A DNA stretch of 64,000 nt from Zychaea mexicana (taxonomy: Eukaryota > Mucoromycota > Mucoromycetes > Mucorales > Lichtheimiaceae). The stretch is taken from NCBI RefSeq assembly GCF_025766255.1, contig NW_026516710.1, forward strand, positions 1-64,000. The letters are read 5' to 3'. The position numbers were made by a program, and so were the translations under genes. The notes under the pieces were generated by a model. That model saw only the letters and a list, made by a program, of their open reading frames with translations. It did not search any database and had not been told where the DNA came from. Below are positions 29,303 through 42,239 of the stretch, one piece after another (position 1 is the stretch's first letter; each line of letters begins with the position of its first letter).

Positions 29303-30902
29303 CAGGGTTCCAGGGTTTCAATCAAAAACCGATCTTTTTCTTTTGGCTGTACTTGTCTTTCTATCTAGCACAATGGAAAGCCCTCATGTCAAATAAGTCG
29401 ACCACAGTTCGTTCGCCTTCCCTAGTGGTTGTGCAGTTCGACGGAAAGTTTGAGATCTGGCATGTTGGTGGTCATTGATGATATTGAGACGGGCAGTCGA
29501 GAGAGAAATCGGCGGCCACAGTAGTTCTCAAAGCAAGTGACTTCATTCCGATTGGCATGGTAGGTCTTTTAGCTAAATAAAGGGGCAGCAAACATAGGAA
29601 CATGGAGAACCCAGTTCATACAGCAGACAACTAACCTTATTTTGTGTAGGATGCCGCCAGGGTCCGCGGTCTGACTGAATCGAAAGGCGCTCTGTCCTTG
29701 CATGTGACTTGTTTGGATCCATTGCAGACCCTCCTCTCGTGTTCACTTGCAGACGGTCTTTGCACGTTCCCTCTGCATGGGAAAGCTAACGCGGTCATTC
29801 TCTTGCTAATCCCTGGTGCTTCGTGGAGACCGGTGCTTGCCTCTTTTCACAAAGAGCCAATGTCACACTCTCAAATCGTTGCATTTATATTCAGCAGTGA
29901 ATGGCGAGGTTAACTCGAAATCCGGGGCTTGGAAGGCGGCTGCTCAGATCGTGGCTTCACATCTCCTTTGGCTAACCGGAAGATTGGCCAGCACTCTGCT
30001 CGTCATGAGATAGGTCCGTGGTTCTCTTAAGGCGTGTGCTACGCAACCTCTACTGCCAGTACAGAAATTCAGTAGCAGGTTGTGAGTGGGTTCATCTTGT
30101 CATGCAATGTACAAAAGCTAAAATCGCTTATCCATGGACTATGGCTGACTGTGCTGGACATAGTACATGGATGGCGGCTCTTCTGGATCCAGTGGAAGGC
30201 CACGGCGGGCTATAGCATGGCTACTGGGGAGAGAGTGGAGAGCAAGCAGCATTACGTCCTCGTCGTGCTCTCTGGGAACGTCGATTTGCGACGGCTGAAT
30301 ATGCTGCATAATTCTTTTTATTAGTAATAGTAGCTGTCAAAAAAATAAAGTTTTCTACTTTAATCACATAACCTAGACCGACATGTTCCCATTTTCCTGA
30401 CAATCTTTGTTGCCGTGATCTCTATTGAGAGCGTGTTTCGCGCCTTAGACACTTGTGGACGAACTTTTACTCTGTTTCAGCATGTTACGGGATATCACGT
30501 CCTACAACCCTACCGAAGAAGATGTCGAGGTAGTATAGAAAAACCATTGCATCTCCGAGCTCTTTGAATGAAACTACAAAGAGGGTAATGAGCCTCACAA
30601 TGCATAGTAGTGCTGATAACAACGCTTGCGCGTGCTCTCATTGTTTCTGTTTCGTAGGCTCTCATAGTCAAGTAATGTGGCACACCTGCAACGGGATATA
30701 CATTGACAAGTCTGACATGCAGATACTTACACTTACCACTGCTTGTAAAGGATACATTAGCTAATCATGTTAGGGCTGGAATTTCACTTGTTGGCCTAGT
30801 ATGATACGACTGCAATTTAGACCTACAAGATAAAATACATGGGTGCCAGCTTATTCTTCCTTGACCTTTTCGTATGCTCTTGTGTGTACCTTTTTTCCGG
30901 TA
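29297..30902 (+). repeat. Inverted repeat, left arm (unidentified dispersed repeat)
   Basis: About 1.6 kb repeated in inverted orientation at 42,240-43,872 with a few percent divergence. It begins TGCCTCCAGGGTTCCAGG and ends near TTTCCGGTA. Short open frames on both strands are interrupted and match no family I know. A second copy of the CCGCCAGGGTCC motif lies internally at about 29,653, preceded by a splice-acceptor-like TTTTGTGTAG. The arm truncates the DIRS element. Confidence 0.85.
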
Positions 30903-33900
30903 CCGCGTCGTTTATTAGATTCAAGAGAGTATGATATTATTTTTATCGCTTGCTTATAAAGAGCCAAAATCATTTTCTTTCGGTAACATACATCATCAAT
31001 CATCTGCTCTTTTATTTAGTCAACGTGTGAGCCATACTACATATCACTATCAGTAACACTAGCAGATAAGTGTACTTGCTCTTAAGGAAATTACTTATGA
31101 AAAAGAATTATGTACTGTACGTTGGAAAGTGATATGGCTACTAGAATGATTTGCTATCCAAAGCAATTCATTGCAGTGGAAGTGTAACAATAAACGCGGA
31201 ACATAATAGTTAGGTGCTTTTATTATGGCGCAGCTGTTTGCATTTAAGGGGAAAATTGCTGTATCCACTAGTATGCCGGACTACAGTAGCATTTTAAATT
31301 TGGTAGTATGTAGATTATGCGAACACAAGCCATGCTGGGTAGCATGCAACAGCTTTAGAATGTATTATCTTTCCTTCGTGTTGAAAAATATCAATCAAAA
31401 CAATACAAAAGCAAAAGGCAAAAATCATAACAATAAAATTTTAACATGTTTAATACCATCAAACTCATTGGATGACCTTGTATACATTCATGCCAATATG
31501 ATATTTTACTGCTATGTACATGCATGTTGTCTTCATGCGGTGTGTTTCAGGCACCGCACTTGGATGCGTTTGACTTCGTAACTGGTCCGCAACATGTCTG
31601 TTCACTCTGGCTGTGAGTACCCATTGTGCGTTGAACCGTTGATAAGATGCTGCTCTTTGGTACCCGATAGCTTGACCATACCCAACTGTTTCTACTAGGA
31701 AAATCATTCTTTAAAGGACAACAAATTATTTCTTTCAACTGTGAGCAAGAACACCTACATCATTGTTCTTGAGCATCTTTTTGAAGGCGTGCGCGAAGCG
31801 AAGAGACATTCCCATATCCGAACAATATAAATCACTGTTAATTCGTCTTCCTATGCAATCGATCTAGTATCAAAAATACCACAAGAAAGATGGACAGATC
31901 TACGCTTCCATTTTTTTGTACTGTACCGCAAGCTTCGCGTTGACATTTTTAATGTCGGCAATTTTCCATCTGTTCACGAATGTTGTTCGAGAAATTAATA
32001 TTTAATCAAGAAGACTGTGAAGGTTTGCGTGCTCGCACGTTATGACGCAGCATAGGTATGTATGTAAACGAGCATATTTTCCTCGGCCAAATAGCAGGCA
32101 CAATTTAATAAGTGTCGGGAAGATATCACTGCTTTCAAGGTGAATGTTTTTACTGACTGGAGGTTACTTGCTTGTCTGTAAGCGGGAAAAAATAAGAATT
32201 AAATGTAAAATATGGAGGGCATGCTAATAATGCTATATAGTGGTCATACTAAATACTTATCTTGGATCCTACACCCATGCAACAGGAACCATTCAAATAT
32301 GAAGCCCGAACAGAAAGTGATCAAAGGCTCAGAAGACATTGCTGTCCAGCGGTATCATAGTTGGTATAAGATGCTGAGTGTAAGAGCGCTATTTAAGACC
32401 TAGTCATTGCAGCAATATTAAGTCTAAAGTAATATCTTTGTTGGTAATGATATCGTAATTAAGATACAAATGTAACAAGAAGCTTGCTAAGTACATCTAT
32501 TTAGCAAGTGAACGCGTGAAAGGTATAATTTATATGCTATGATAGCACTAGCAGCACCGAACATCTCAAGCGCTCGCAATCAATGACATTATAGCAGTTC
32601 AAATACCAATTTTAACCCGCCTACGACTCTATTTAATTGTACAACCTCCATGCTCAAGTCTTGGTTATCGATATGAACCATTACTTCACCAAGACTCTCG
32701 CACTATATAGTCTGGCACATAACAGCCACTGATATACGATAAAGGCGTGGAATGTTACACGGTGCTTTTGTGTTTTATATTTATTTAATCTATTTTAAAT
32801 CAAAGGCTCTTCGATATGATAAATGAGCAAAAAAAAGGTGGTAGTATCGCGATCCCGCCAGTGCCGGAGGCGGTTGAATGTAGTGGCACTGCAGTGGTTG
32901 AGTGAGGGCGGGGGAGGGGTTTTCTAAATAGGTTTTGGGGGAGGTTTTTTTGCTAATGTCGTAAGGGACAATTGATGCTTATTACAAGTAAGTTTATGGG
33001 CTTCGACTTTACGCTTCGTTCCATTCCCCGTCTGACGTTTTTTGGTAAAATTGTCGCGCGGATAAGTATATAGAAAGCGAGGGAGAGAGAGGCAAGAGAT
33101 AAACCAAAGTGCAGTAAGGATAACCGTAGGACCGACGGAGACGAGCCAGTGCAGAAATGTTACTGCAGAGTGTGGCGCTGCTAAGTCAAGTTGAAATTAG
33201 TCTATGGCTCAATACAACATAGAGATGACTTTTATGTGGGTATTTACGAATGACTCACATATTTGGGGTGGACCGACTGCTGTTTCTTTAACCTTTCAAT
33301 TCAGGCTCAAAACAAATGTTACTGGCATTAGCAAACATATAATAACCATGACGATTGTACAAAAGGAAGAACGTTGCTGACTATAGATACCTTTTCAGAA
33401 TACAGCATGTCATCTTGATAGCCCAGAGGGTGGCCTTGGCTAGCAGCAGCGTTGTTCGGACCGTGAGCTTGGTAATGAGGAACACGGTCCTTATCAACGA
33501 TGCTGCCGCCTGCACAACCGAGACCGCCGTCTCCACAACCGAGACCGCCGCGCTAATGACCAATGCTATATCATCAGCAGTGAGCTCAAAAGCGTCTCGG
33601 TTGTGGTTGTCGTCCTTGGTGGTGGCGATGGAGGAAGAGGAGGCAGAGGAGGCAGAGGAAGAGGAGGCGGAGGGGGAGGGAAGAAAACTGGCGAACCAGC
33701 GGAACGCAGATTGCAGTGCCGAGGCAGCTGCAGGCAAAATTGAATTTAAAAGATGCATTTCTGTTGTGTGTGTGTGTGCGTGTGTGTGTAAAACGAGAAA
33801 TAGTAGTGTTTGAAGAGTAACGAGATATCCAGGATCGAACGAAGCTTGGTATTTATAATGCTAGAACAAACCCTTATTCAATCCATCCATCCGCAACAGC

Positions 33901-35918
33901 TGATCAATCACCTTTTGCACACTCAACTTATCATTTTTGATTCATCATTACTACTTCTACTTCATCCGAGGGTTTTTCTGACACTTAACCTTGTTCTTGT
34001 CCGGTCTTCCTTGTCATTACTCCTGTGAATTTCTTGTGGCAGAGCATCGGGAAGATAGATCAACAATGGAGGATCTGCTTTCAGAAATAGTAGGAACCCC
34101 ATAGAGAAAAGTAGAGAGATTAATTGGCAGGTCGGAAGCCATGTGTCGCTTCACTGAGGGTTTCTTTTCCTCTTTATAAACATAAATTACGATTAAAACA
34201 TCTGCATCGGCACTACTTTTCGAACCCGCTCCCTTACAACCACAAGATATCATATATCAGCATTTAGCAACATCATAATCACATGTTGTTTTCGAAAAAA
34301 AAGAGCAGCAATGAGAGGAGCTCCTTCTCAAGATATGCCGTTTGATCCTTGACGCATCATAGTTCCTTGTCCTCTAATATGCTGATTAATGGCCGTCCAA
34401 CTTTTGCACTGGTTGTCTCCTAGTTTCTTTCACGATACTTTCGTCCATGTATACCCTTTCTCTATGTCCTGACATCCTTCCCAGCTCTTTCCAAGCAGCA
34501 AGAACACTGCCACGGCAAAAGAGAAAGCACAATAAAAACAAACAGCTACAGATCCATGGATCTAATAACATATGATAGACACTGATAATAAAATCAATGG
34601 TTCATGCTTTCCTAGACGTGGGCTTTTTCACACGACCACAAGCCATTTCTCTTGTCCAGGGATACTAGTACTACACATACAGTAATACTTTGATACCAAC
34701 TCCATGCGCGTATTATTCTGATATAATTAAAAACCGTTGCGACATTATGATCGAATAACTTGTATTTCACGATACCCTTACATTGTTCATATGCCCGGGC
34801 GTGCTGCATTATTGTCGTTTTCATTAACATAGACATTTATGACAAACACAGTCAACAGTGGCAACGAGTTATCGTGATCAGGAACAAAATTCTTACGGGA
34901 CATACTGCAGCCATGCCCAGTAACACGTTCTGTGTGTACAGTGTAGATGAGCACGCTTATTCATGAAGTTGTCTAAATGCCAATTTATCTGGATAACGCC
35001 GTCTGGCTTGGACCCTGTTTCTTCAATTCCCCAGATCGTCTGCTAGTTTTATACATAGTAATCAAATAAACAAGTGCTTCATCTTACGCAGCACCCAGTA
35101 TTCGCTCCGAGTTTCGTAATCGGTTTTGTTTACCTTGCTTACACGAGGCCCGGTTCCCGGTATTGCTGCTGCTATTCTGCGATGCCAGTCACTCAATTTT
35201 TACAGCAGGTTTGTACGTTTGCTAAAGCTTCTGTACCGGATGATATCATGTGAATTTAGTGCATCTATACTCGGAACATTGTGACAAACACGCTTGATTT
35301 GATGCTTTATTACGTTCTCAAAGTAATGCTGCTTACAAAATATAGGACGGACCATCATCGCTCATCATGAAATAAACTGGCTTTCCTGACAGTGACAACA
35401 TGTTGGCGATATTAGTTTTGTAAAAGCAGTGATTAATGTTGTGCAAAAGGTGATACATAGTGCATACAAAGATATATGAGAAAAAAATCATTAGCCGGTG
35501 TGAAAACGCTGCCATACATATGATAACGGGGAAATAAATTCTTGTTCTTACCTTCCGTGTACTTCGGTATCATGGTAGTTTGCATTCAATTTGTTGGAAC
35601 GACGGAATAGTATTGGAAGAAAGAGGATAAAAGGCAAAATGCTTCTTTGACAAACTCTTAAAAAAAGTACATCGTAGAAAGGAAGTAGGTATTAGGAAGG
35701 GCTTGTCAGGAAAGTGTAAGGTAAATGCGTGTGGATACACGAACAAACGCGTAAGAAGAGTAAAAACGCGTCTCCGGCGATACATTTTAAAATCCTAGCG
35801 ACGCATTGCGCTTTTTTCTTCCTCCTTGTAGTTTGAAACCACACACGTATAAGGAGGGCTCCTCAAATCCTGTCAAACTATCTATTATATTCCTAAGAAC
35901 CATTTTCAATCTGTTGTG
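30903..35918. other. Long stretch without a confident gene
   Basis: About 5 kb between the left arm and the BRCA1-like gene. Composition is balanced, with short ORFs only. Visible details are a G-rich tract near 32,880-32,950, a GAGGAGGCAGAG microsatellite near 33,630-33,680 and a TG microsatellite near 33,760-33,790. Apart from the weak ORF at 33381-33758 I see no conserved protein, tRNA or rRNA. Confidence 0.5.
33381..33758 (-). CDS. Possible small hydrophobic protein (weak)
   Basis: A 125-aa open frame. Residues 28-45 are Ser/Ala-rich. Residues 65-120 form a long hydrophobic, partly repetitive segment (VISAAVSVVETAVSVVQAA) that could be one or two membrane helices. The region contains a GAG/GCA microsatellite and the opposite strand is also open (33355-33813), so this may be chance. 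I recognise no family; the alternative is non-coding DNA. Confidence 0.25.
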   Translation of the reverse strand: MHLLNSILPAAASALQSAFRWFASFLPSPSASSSSASSASSSSIATTKDDNHNRDAFELTADDIALVISAAVSVVETAVSVVQAAASLIRTVFLITKLTVRTTLLLAKATLWAIKMTCCILKRYL

Positions 35919-37825
35919 ATGGCGTCTTATGGAGGGGCTGGATCGGCCCTTGCCAATGAACTGCCTGATACCGTTGATGGTTTACTGTGGCGAATGCGAG
36001 GTGAACTGACTTGTCCGATCTGGTATGTTATAGTGTTTCTTTTTCATTACTGCTACAAACTTTAGCAATTCAGCCAAGGAAAGAAAAGAGGACTTATGAC
36101 TATCATTATTACAATTATAGTCTTCAAATGTTAAGCGAAGCAACAAGCACGCCATGTGGTCATACGTTTTGTCAGGAATGCATACACCAAGCACTGCGAT
36201 CGGGCATGACAGGCTGTCCTGTGTGTAAGCAGCCGGTGCATCGCCGACGGTTGTACGATGCCAGCTCAGTGGATCTGATTGTCCATGAATTTTTGCAGCT
36301 GCGCGCCGCGTATGAGCAAGAAAGCGGGCACGGTAAGACTGTTATTATAAGGAGTAAAGCAAGTGTGTCTATGCTTAAGGTTGTATGCCTTTAGATTTAT
36401 CGCAACAGGTCCCTGCTCATGATTGGCGCGCGGATCCGATATCTGACCTCTCGCAGCAATTCCCATATCCAACCAAGGAACAAACCAAGGTAAGAAAGCA
36501 CACTAGCAGTGAGGGAAGAGAATAAACTCTATGGGCTGCCAAATGGATCAACGGACTCAACCTTTCATCAGGATACCAAAGAAGAAGCAGCAGCAGAAGC
36601 TGTGGAAGCAAATGAAGAAGATGGACCAATCCCACAAACAGTGGATACAGATGCAACTGATGTCACTTCACTTGAAATACGTCAAGGTAAAGGTTGCACA
36701 AAAATGATCATTCGGTTCGCTCATCAATGCAATTACTAACATTTCAATGAAAAAATGTGTAGGTGGTGAACGGGACCAGCAACAACAAGAGCACTTGTCA
36801 TGTGAACACATCATTGCATGCACAGGCATCCAAGACAACAATGTGGTACATATAAGGAAGGAAGAGACGGAGGAGATGATACACAGACTGTGGGCGATTT
36901 GTTTACCAAACATTTGCGTTCTTTTTTGTATGTAGCACCATTACCTAAATATCTTAACGACGAGACTTCCGAACGTGCGCAGGGTTCAGGAAATCTCAGA
37001 AGAAGTGACCTGCATGGTGGTTGGCGCAGGTATGTGTGGTGCAGTAGGAGGGGTTGTTGTTGAAGTGTCAAGCGAGCAAAAGGATCACTCACTTGTTTTT
37101 TTGGGCGGTGCTGCGACGGGTGTAATATTGAAACAGATGTAAACAGAAGGGCGCACAGGACTATAAAGTATATGCAAGCGATGCTCATGGGAAAAATCAT
37201 CGTGAGCCAGGACTGTAAGGAGCACATCATGATGAATAGGGCATGCAATTGAATGCAGGAAGTGAACGCTCACATGGGTTCCACCACGACCATTATTGAT
37301 ATAGGGATCACTGCATGCTATGAGCAAGGCCAGATGGTTCCGACCAATCCATACCAGGTGCTTGGCGATACAATCAACTACGACAACGTTCTAGAGCGAG
37401 CACGAGAAGATATTGCGCACGGGGTAATAGGAAGGAAGGAAGGAAGGAAGGAAGCGGGCGCATTGCAACATAAGGAATATTGGATGGAAACTGATTGTAC
37501 TGTTGTCCAATAGAATAAGCTGTTCCAAGACACAGTGTTCTATCTCCACGGAAGCTATACACAGCCAACGCAGGAACAGCTCGGATCACTCATCACGCTG
37601 GCGGGGGGCCGACTCGTGTCGTCGCCTGACGCGTTGCCGCCATCGGGCACTATCATCTGCACCGCGAGGATGACGACAAAAGAGTCTGGACGCATGTTTG
37701 CCAAGTACCACAAACACCCACTGGCCAGTGCGTGGATCCTGGATTCGATCAGTGCATACAGGGTGCTGGGAACGTCTATATACCGGGCTGGTGACAAGAG
37801 CAACCCTCGCTATGTGGTTGGGTGA
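35919..37825 (+). CDS. BRCA1/BARD1-like RING and tandem-BRCT protein
   Basis: Nine exons by splice signal, phase and conservation: 35919-36022, 36121-36332, 36395-36489, 36572-36686, 36763-36845, 36936-37029, 37137-37214, 37305-37423 and 37514-37825, giving 403 aa. A C3HC4 RING lies at residues 32-70 (C32, C35, C47, H49, C52, C55, C67, C70). An acidic Ala/Glu/Gln linker spans about 138-180. BRCT1 (about 187-300) contains RTIKYMQAMLMGKIIVSQDW and BRCT2 (about 301-390) contains FYLHGSY and SAWILDS, both close in pattern to animal and plant BRCA1/BARD1. The family forms ubiquitin ligases in DNA repair that read phosphopeptides or nucleosomes. There are no ankyrin repeats. At 403 aa it is far shorter than human BRCA1 (1,863) or BARD1 (777). 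Splice joints rest on phase; the exon 4-6 joints are the least certain. Confidence 0.82.
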
Positions 37826-38031
37826 CGGAGCACACACGCTTACCTTGGGGCGTACGTAGTAGTAGCAGAGAGGCAGAACAACAAACTGGTGCTGGCAAAA
37901 AAAGGTCCGAAGTGCTTCATGCTTTGGAAATTAATTACTTTGCCTCTCTCATTTTTGTCTTTCTTCCTTTTCTCTTTCTCTATCTCACCAGCAACCACTC
38001 TTCTCTTCCTTTCAAGAAATAAGCAGCAGTC

Positions 38032-38259
38032 ATGAACCTTAGCGACTTTTTACGCCGTCTCTTGCTCAACCCGCAGCCTACCGCTCAAGACAACAACCGT
38101 CAAGACCAGGAACAAGACGACCACAATGCTGCAGCTGCCGTCTCCAGCGCTGCCATCGATCCAAGACAACAGCTCGTCAATATCCGTCATTTGAAACGCG
38201 ACCGAACCATGACTCGACGAACCACGTATCTATTGCCTGATGTCCCGGCGGCCTCTTGA
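38032..38259 (+). CDS. Small unknown protein
   Basis: A 75-aa ORF beginning MNLSDFLRRLLLNPQP, with a Gln/Asp/Ala-rich middle and ending LLPDVPAAS. It follows a pyrimidine-rich leader (CTTTCTCTATCTCACC) typical of fungal promoters and starts soon after AAGCAGCAGTC. The basic stretch RHLKRDRTMTRRT lies near residues 52-64. I do not recognise a family. It could be a real single-exon gene or the first exon of a longer one. Confidence 0.45.
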   Translation: MNLSDFLRRLLLNPQPTAQDNNRQDQEQDDHNAAAAVSSAAIDPRQQLVNIRHLKRDRTMTRRTTYLLPDVPAAS

Positions 38260-38405
38260 CTCGCTCCATCGTTCTTTTCTTTCTCTCTTCCTTCTTTTCT
38301 ACCAGCTTGTTTCTTTTACGTAAAAAAATATATGTATTATGAATTGATGTACAGCAGTTTGCCACGCATGGAAAAAAATAATATGTGTATCCGCTTCTTC
38401 TATTA

Positions 38406-39833
38406 TCACCGCGTCGCTGCTGTTGCTGTTGCTGCTGTAGCCAAAGACGAAGAAGACACCACGCCATTCCCACTCCCACTTACGCTGTTGCTGCTGCTAC
38501 TGCTGCTGCTATTACTAATGTTGGTATCGTTGTTGTTGTTGTTGTTGTTGACATTGTCTTCTGTTACGAGTTGTTCGTAGCGGGGTGTGTATTCGGGCAG
38601 GTCCAGATCCACGCAGACGGCTTCGTCGCCACCTACAACAGGCGAAATGGAGGGTTGATCGGCGGGATAATCTGTGACAATAATCGGGTACTCAAGTACC
38701 ACTGGTTCGGGGCGTAATGAAGGGGATGTTGTGAAGTGAATGACGAGGCGTAGTCGATGTGAAATGTCTAGGAATGGATTAAAGATATGGGTTCGGACTG
38801 GACGGGCGACCTTGTGTACGGGAGTGTTGATAGGGAGTGGCGTGCGGATAAAGTGTGTTTCTGAATTGCCAGAGTGCGATGGTGGATGGTATGTCGTGGC
38901 AGGGAATCGACTGATCATAGGCGGTAAGTTATGTACACCAGACTTTGTAGAAAATCTAATATGAAAAGTAAAATAGGTTGATAAAGATAACGATAAGCTT
39001 TTCTGCCTTTTTTTTTCTTGTTACATCTGTTGTGTACGTTCACACACGATGACGAGCCGATGATGTCGATCAAACACACAGCATGTACACACATATGTAA
39101 CCCCCTTAAATCATTACCTGTACGTTTCTATCTCTTCCAAGGCAAGTTCTATCTGATCCACTTCGACGAGTTCCTTCTCCACACTCCACCGTAACGCAAT
39201 GACGACCTCACCAGCCTCTATTGCGACGGCCTTGGGCACTTCTGCAGACCACTCAAACCATTCGCGTGCGTTATTGTATTCAATACAGGGTATCATTGCA
39301 CTTGGACTCGGCAGGTAGTGGCGACACAAAGCGACCGATTTCTGGATCCGGTACTTTTTAAAGAAGGTGCCTGCCGAAAAGTTGGCGACGAGGGTGTATT
39401 CGACAAAGGCGTGTTTGGCGCGGATGGATGGTGGCAATGTAGTAGGCAAATGCAAACCGAACTCAATGACCTTTTCGCCGGTGAAGATAAGCTCCTTTTC
39501 GATTTTGCACAGCGACATGGTCGAGTCTAATCGCATCGTATTTTTGCTACTGCTGTTGCCAGCATCATCGCCCGCAAGCTCTCGCGGTAATGCTGAGACA
39601 GGCGCTTGGATATCCAAGCCTGCTTTGCCGCTGAACTGCAAGGTGATCCGGTTCCATTTGAGTTTGGGATCGTTGAACGAGACGCTGCCCATCAGCCGGG
39701 TGCGCACATGGGACATGGGGTTGTCTGCCGTTGCTGGGCCGATAAAATAGACGGGTGCTTCGTCGATATGGAGGTCTACGGGAGGAAGATGTTTTGCTGC
39801 GTCGTTGTTGCTGTATTTTTTGCCCAGACCCAT
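38406..39833 (-). CDS. Alpha-arrestin (ART-like ubiquitin ligase adaptor)
   Basis: Two exons, 39833-39118 and 38955-38406, separated by a 162-bp intron, encode 421 aa. The N-terminal arrestin fold covers about residues 18-170 (VDLHIDEAPVYFIGP, VEYTLVANFSAGTFFKK). The C-terminal arrestin fold covers about 180-340 and ends in a beta strand (EYPIIVTDYP). A likely Nedd4/Rsp5-binding motif, LPEY, lies at about 358-361 inside DLPEYTPRYEQL, followed by an Asn/Ser/Ala-rich tail. Fungal alpha-arrestins recruit HECT ligases to plasma-membrane transporters for endocytosis. Joining the exons at AG/ATTTTC keeps the frame; other acceptors give early stops. Confidence 0.82.
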
Positions 39834-42239
39834 GTTGCTCTATGTGCTGTGCTGTGTTGTGCTGCTTTGATGCTGGTATATAAACAAAATGGACGGTGAT
39901 GATGGTGATGGTGTTATTATTTACGTTGGACAAAAAAAATTGTCGGACGGGGCAATTTGGGAAAGAGTAGGGGAAAAAGAGGAGAAAGCTCGTCTGTTTC
40001 CCACGTCGCCCGTCAATGCTTTTATTCAAACTTTTTTTTTCCGCGGAGGCTGGATTTGCTGCTATATACTATTCGGGGTGCACGCAGCAACCCCATTGGG
40101 TGTCTGGAGTTTTTTCTGCCACGCGACATTATTTTTTACGGATAATATCTTTTCCAAAATCCCAAAGCATGGTTTAGCACTGTGCATACTATACGTACTT
40201 AACATCACCTTACTTCCTATACGAATGTGTGCTAGCCTGAATTTGTCAACTATTCCGTGCTTTCCGACTCTCTCGCTTCAGCTACTCAGCTTCTATCTCT
40301 TTGTCACTTTATACCTTCTTCGGCACTTTGTCGTCATATAGCAGCATTGAAGGCAGCAGTCCAATACAGCACCACTACCAAACACCACTATGTCCGATCA
40401 TGTTGTATCATATTCATGATACTATCCAAATACTATACTACACTAAAGGCTATCGCAGTATTAAGATTATAATGTTGCGTTATCACTGCAGCTCATCTTT
40501 ACCTTGCTTTCTTGCAATAGTGTATTAATTACTTAAAGACTGTAACACGTTGACAATTAGCATACAGGATAGATCTCAAAAATTAGCTGTAAAGCTTATT
40601 GAAAACCTGAGAGAAACACGAGAGAAAATCATGCATGCCAGTGCAAAGTCTGACCACGATCGGGGGTAGAAAAGCAGATCAAGACGCTGATGGCAGAGAC
40701 TCAAGTTGTTGGTACATAGCACCATTATTGAGCTCACCATGCTCGCCTGATCGACGATACAGACAGGCGACAATGTTCATATACCTCCATCAAGCTTTCC
40801 CAATTTGAAAAGGTACAAGGGAAAACGAATGTTTTCACATCGGATTTCAGGTTTTATTATAACCGCCAATGATTCATCGCATTGTGTGTATAGGCGCAAT
40901 CTGTTCCAGTGATGATATGTATTATAAGCGCAGGCTTCCAACTTATGCATATAATACGATACTATGCATGTCACCGTCTTCATGGTGGAGATAAGGATAT
41001 ATTACGAAAGGGCCATATGTATACACATAACCGCATACAAGGCTCTTGACATGATCATCATAATATACCCCTTTATATTTGTAGGTACAAGCATAATCGT
41101 TTTAACCCTTTGTATCTATTTTTTAATTATAGCGATTGTGTGTTATAAACCACTATCATTTGTCAGCAAGCATAAAGCATCTCTCAATATAATTTGAGAG
41201 TGCTACATTATAGCAACGATGGCGAATAAAACACCCTCGGCCTTCTTTCATATACCTATCTCCTTGATATTTTCTATATGATTCCTACCGTAAACAAGTC
41301 ATTATGCTCTAGTATCTTCGTATGCTATCGAAGAAGAAAATTTAAACGCGGGGACGGACGTTCATTCTAAGGAGTAAAGAAACGGGCCTCCTTATGCACG
41401 TAGTTACAGAGAAAATACAATGACGTTTCGCCTTTTGTACATAACAGATGAAGTATGTAACCGATCGCCGTGAAGTTTAAGAAAGCATTTGTGGTATTGC
41501 TTTTGCAACGAAACCGTTCTGAGCCGAAGATACAGCGCTGAAAGCTTTACCAGACGCTTTGTTTTCTATTGTATCATAGATCTACATCTACCGGAAATGA
41601 TAACGTTTGATCGCCTTTGCTAATAATGATCTTCTCCACTATTTAGATATGTATCAAATGGAACAGAGCAAGTACACAAGAAAAAATGGTCTGACTGAAT
41701 ATACTTTAATATTGCATACTTAATATTGATAAAGAATAAAGGGACATATCATAGAAATGGTGATTAGGAAATGTAAGTTATGACAGAATGTTCTTGAGGC
41801 AGGATATCTTAGGCCCAAGCCGTTGTGAATACAACGGTTATTTCTGATTTATTCTCATTTGTGATCGATGTTTGAGGGATTGTTGATATGGTAGTGAGTA
41901 TGTATTGTTTATATCAACTCATCAGTGTGCGTTGTTCTCTCTAATCGCATTATAGTAGTCAATAAGACGGTGAAGTGGGATGGGTTGTCCGTATCAATTC
42001 AAAAAGTCGTGTGGTTTATCACACACAGCTATCGTTTCTGTGTTATGTATATCTAATAAAAAAAGCCTTGGTACATGCTGCATCATGATAGTGGTATAAT
42101 GCATACTGTATCTATATCTTTTCTCAAGGCATTCTACGGACGATAGTATGCATGCATAGTTGATGTCTTGCTGTTTGTTGATGAGTTGCGCTTTTAGCGA
42201 GGGACTACCACTGTACCGTGCTACGAGTAATCACTATCA
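39834..42239. other. Intergenic region upstream of the arrestin gene
   Basis: About 2.4 kb with only short or low-complexity open frames. The first 150 bp form the arrestin leader (pyrimidine-rich on the minus strand). No RNA gene, repeat or conserved protein was seen. Confidence 0.5.

Noticed and set aside
33355..33813. A 152-codon plus-strand ORF
   Set aside because: It translates GAG/GCA and TG microsatellites and overlaps an equally open minus-strand frame.
39889..40341. A 150-codon plus-strand ORF upstream of the arrestin gene
   Set aside because: It lies over the arrestin leader and promoter, with no domain and no codon bias like the neighbouring genes.
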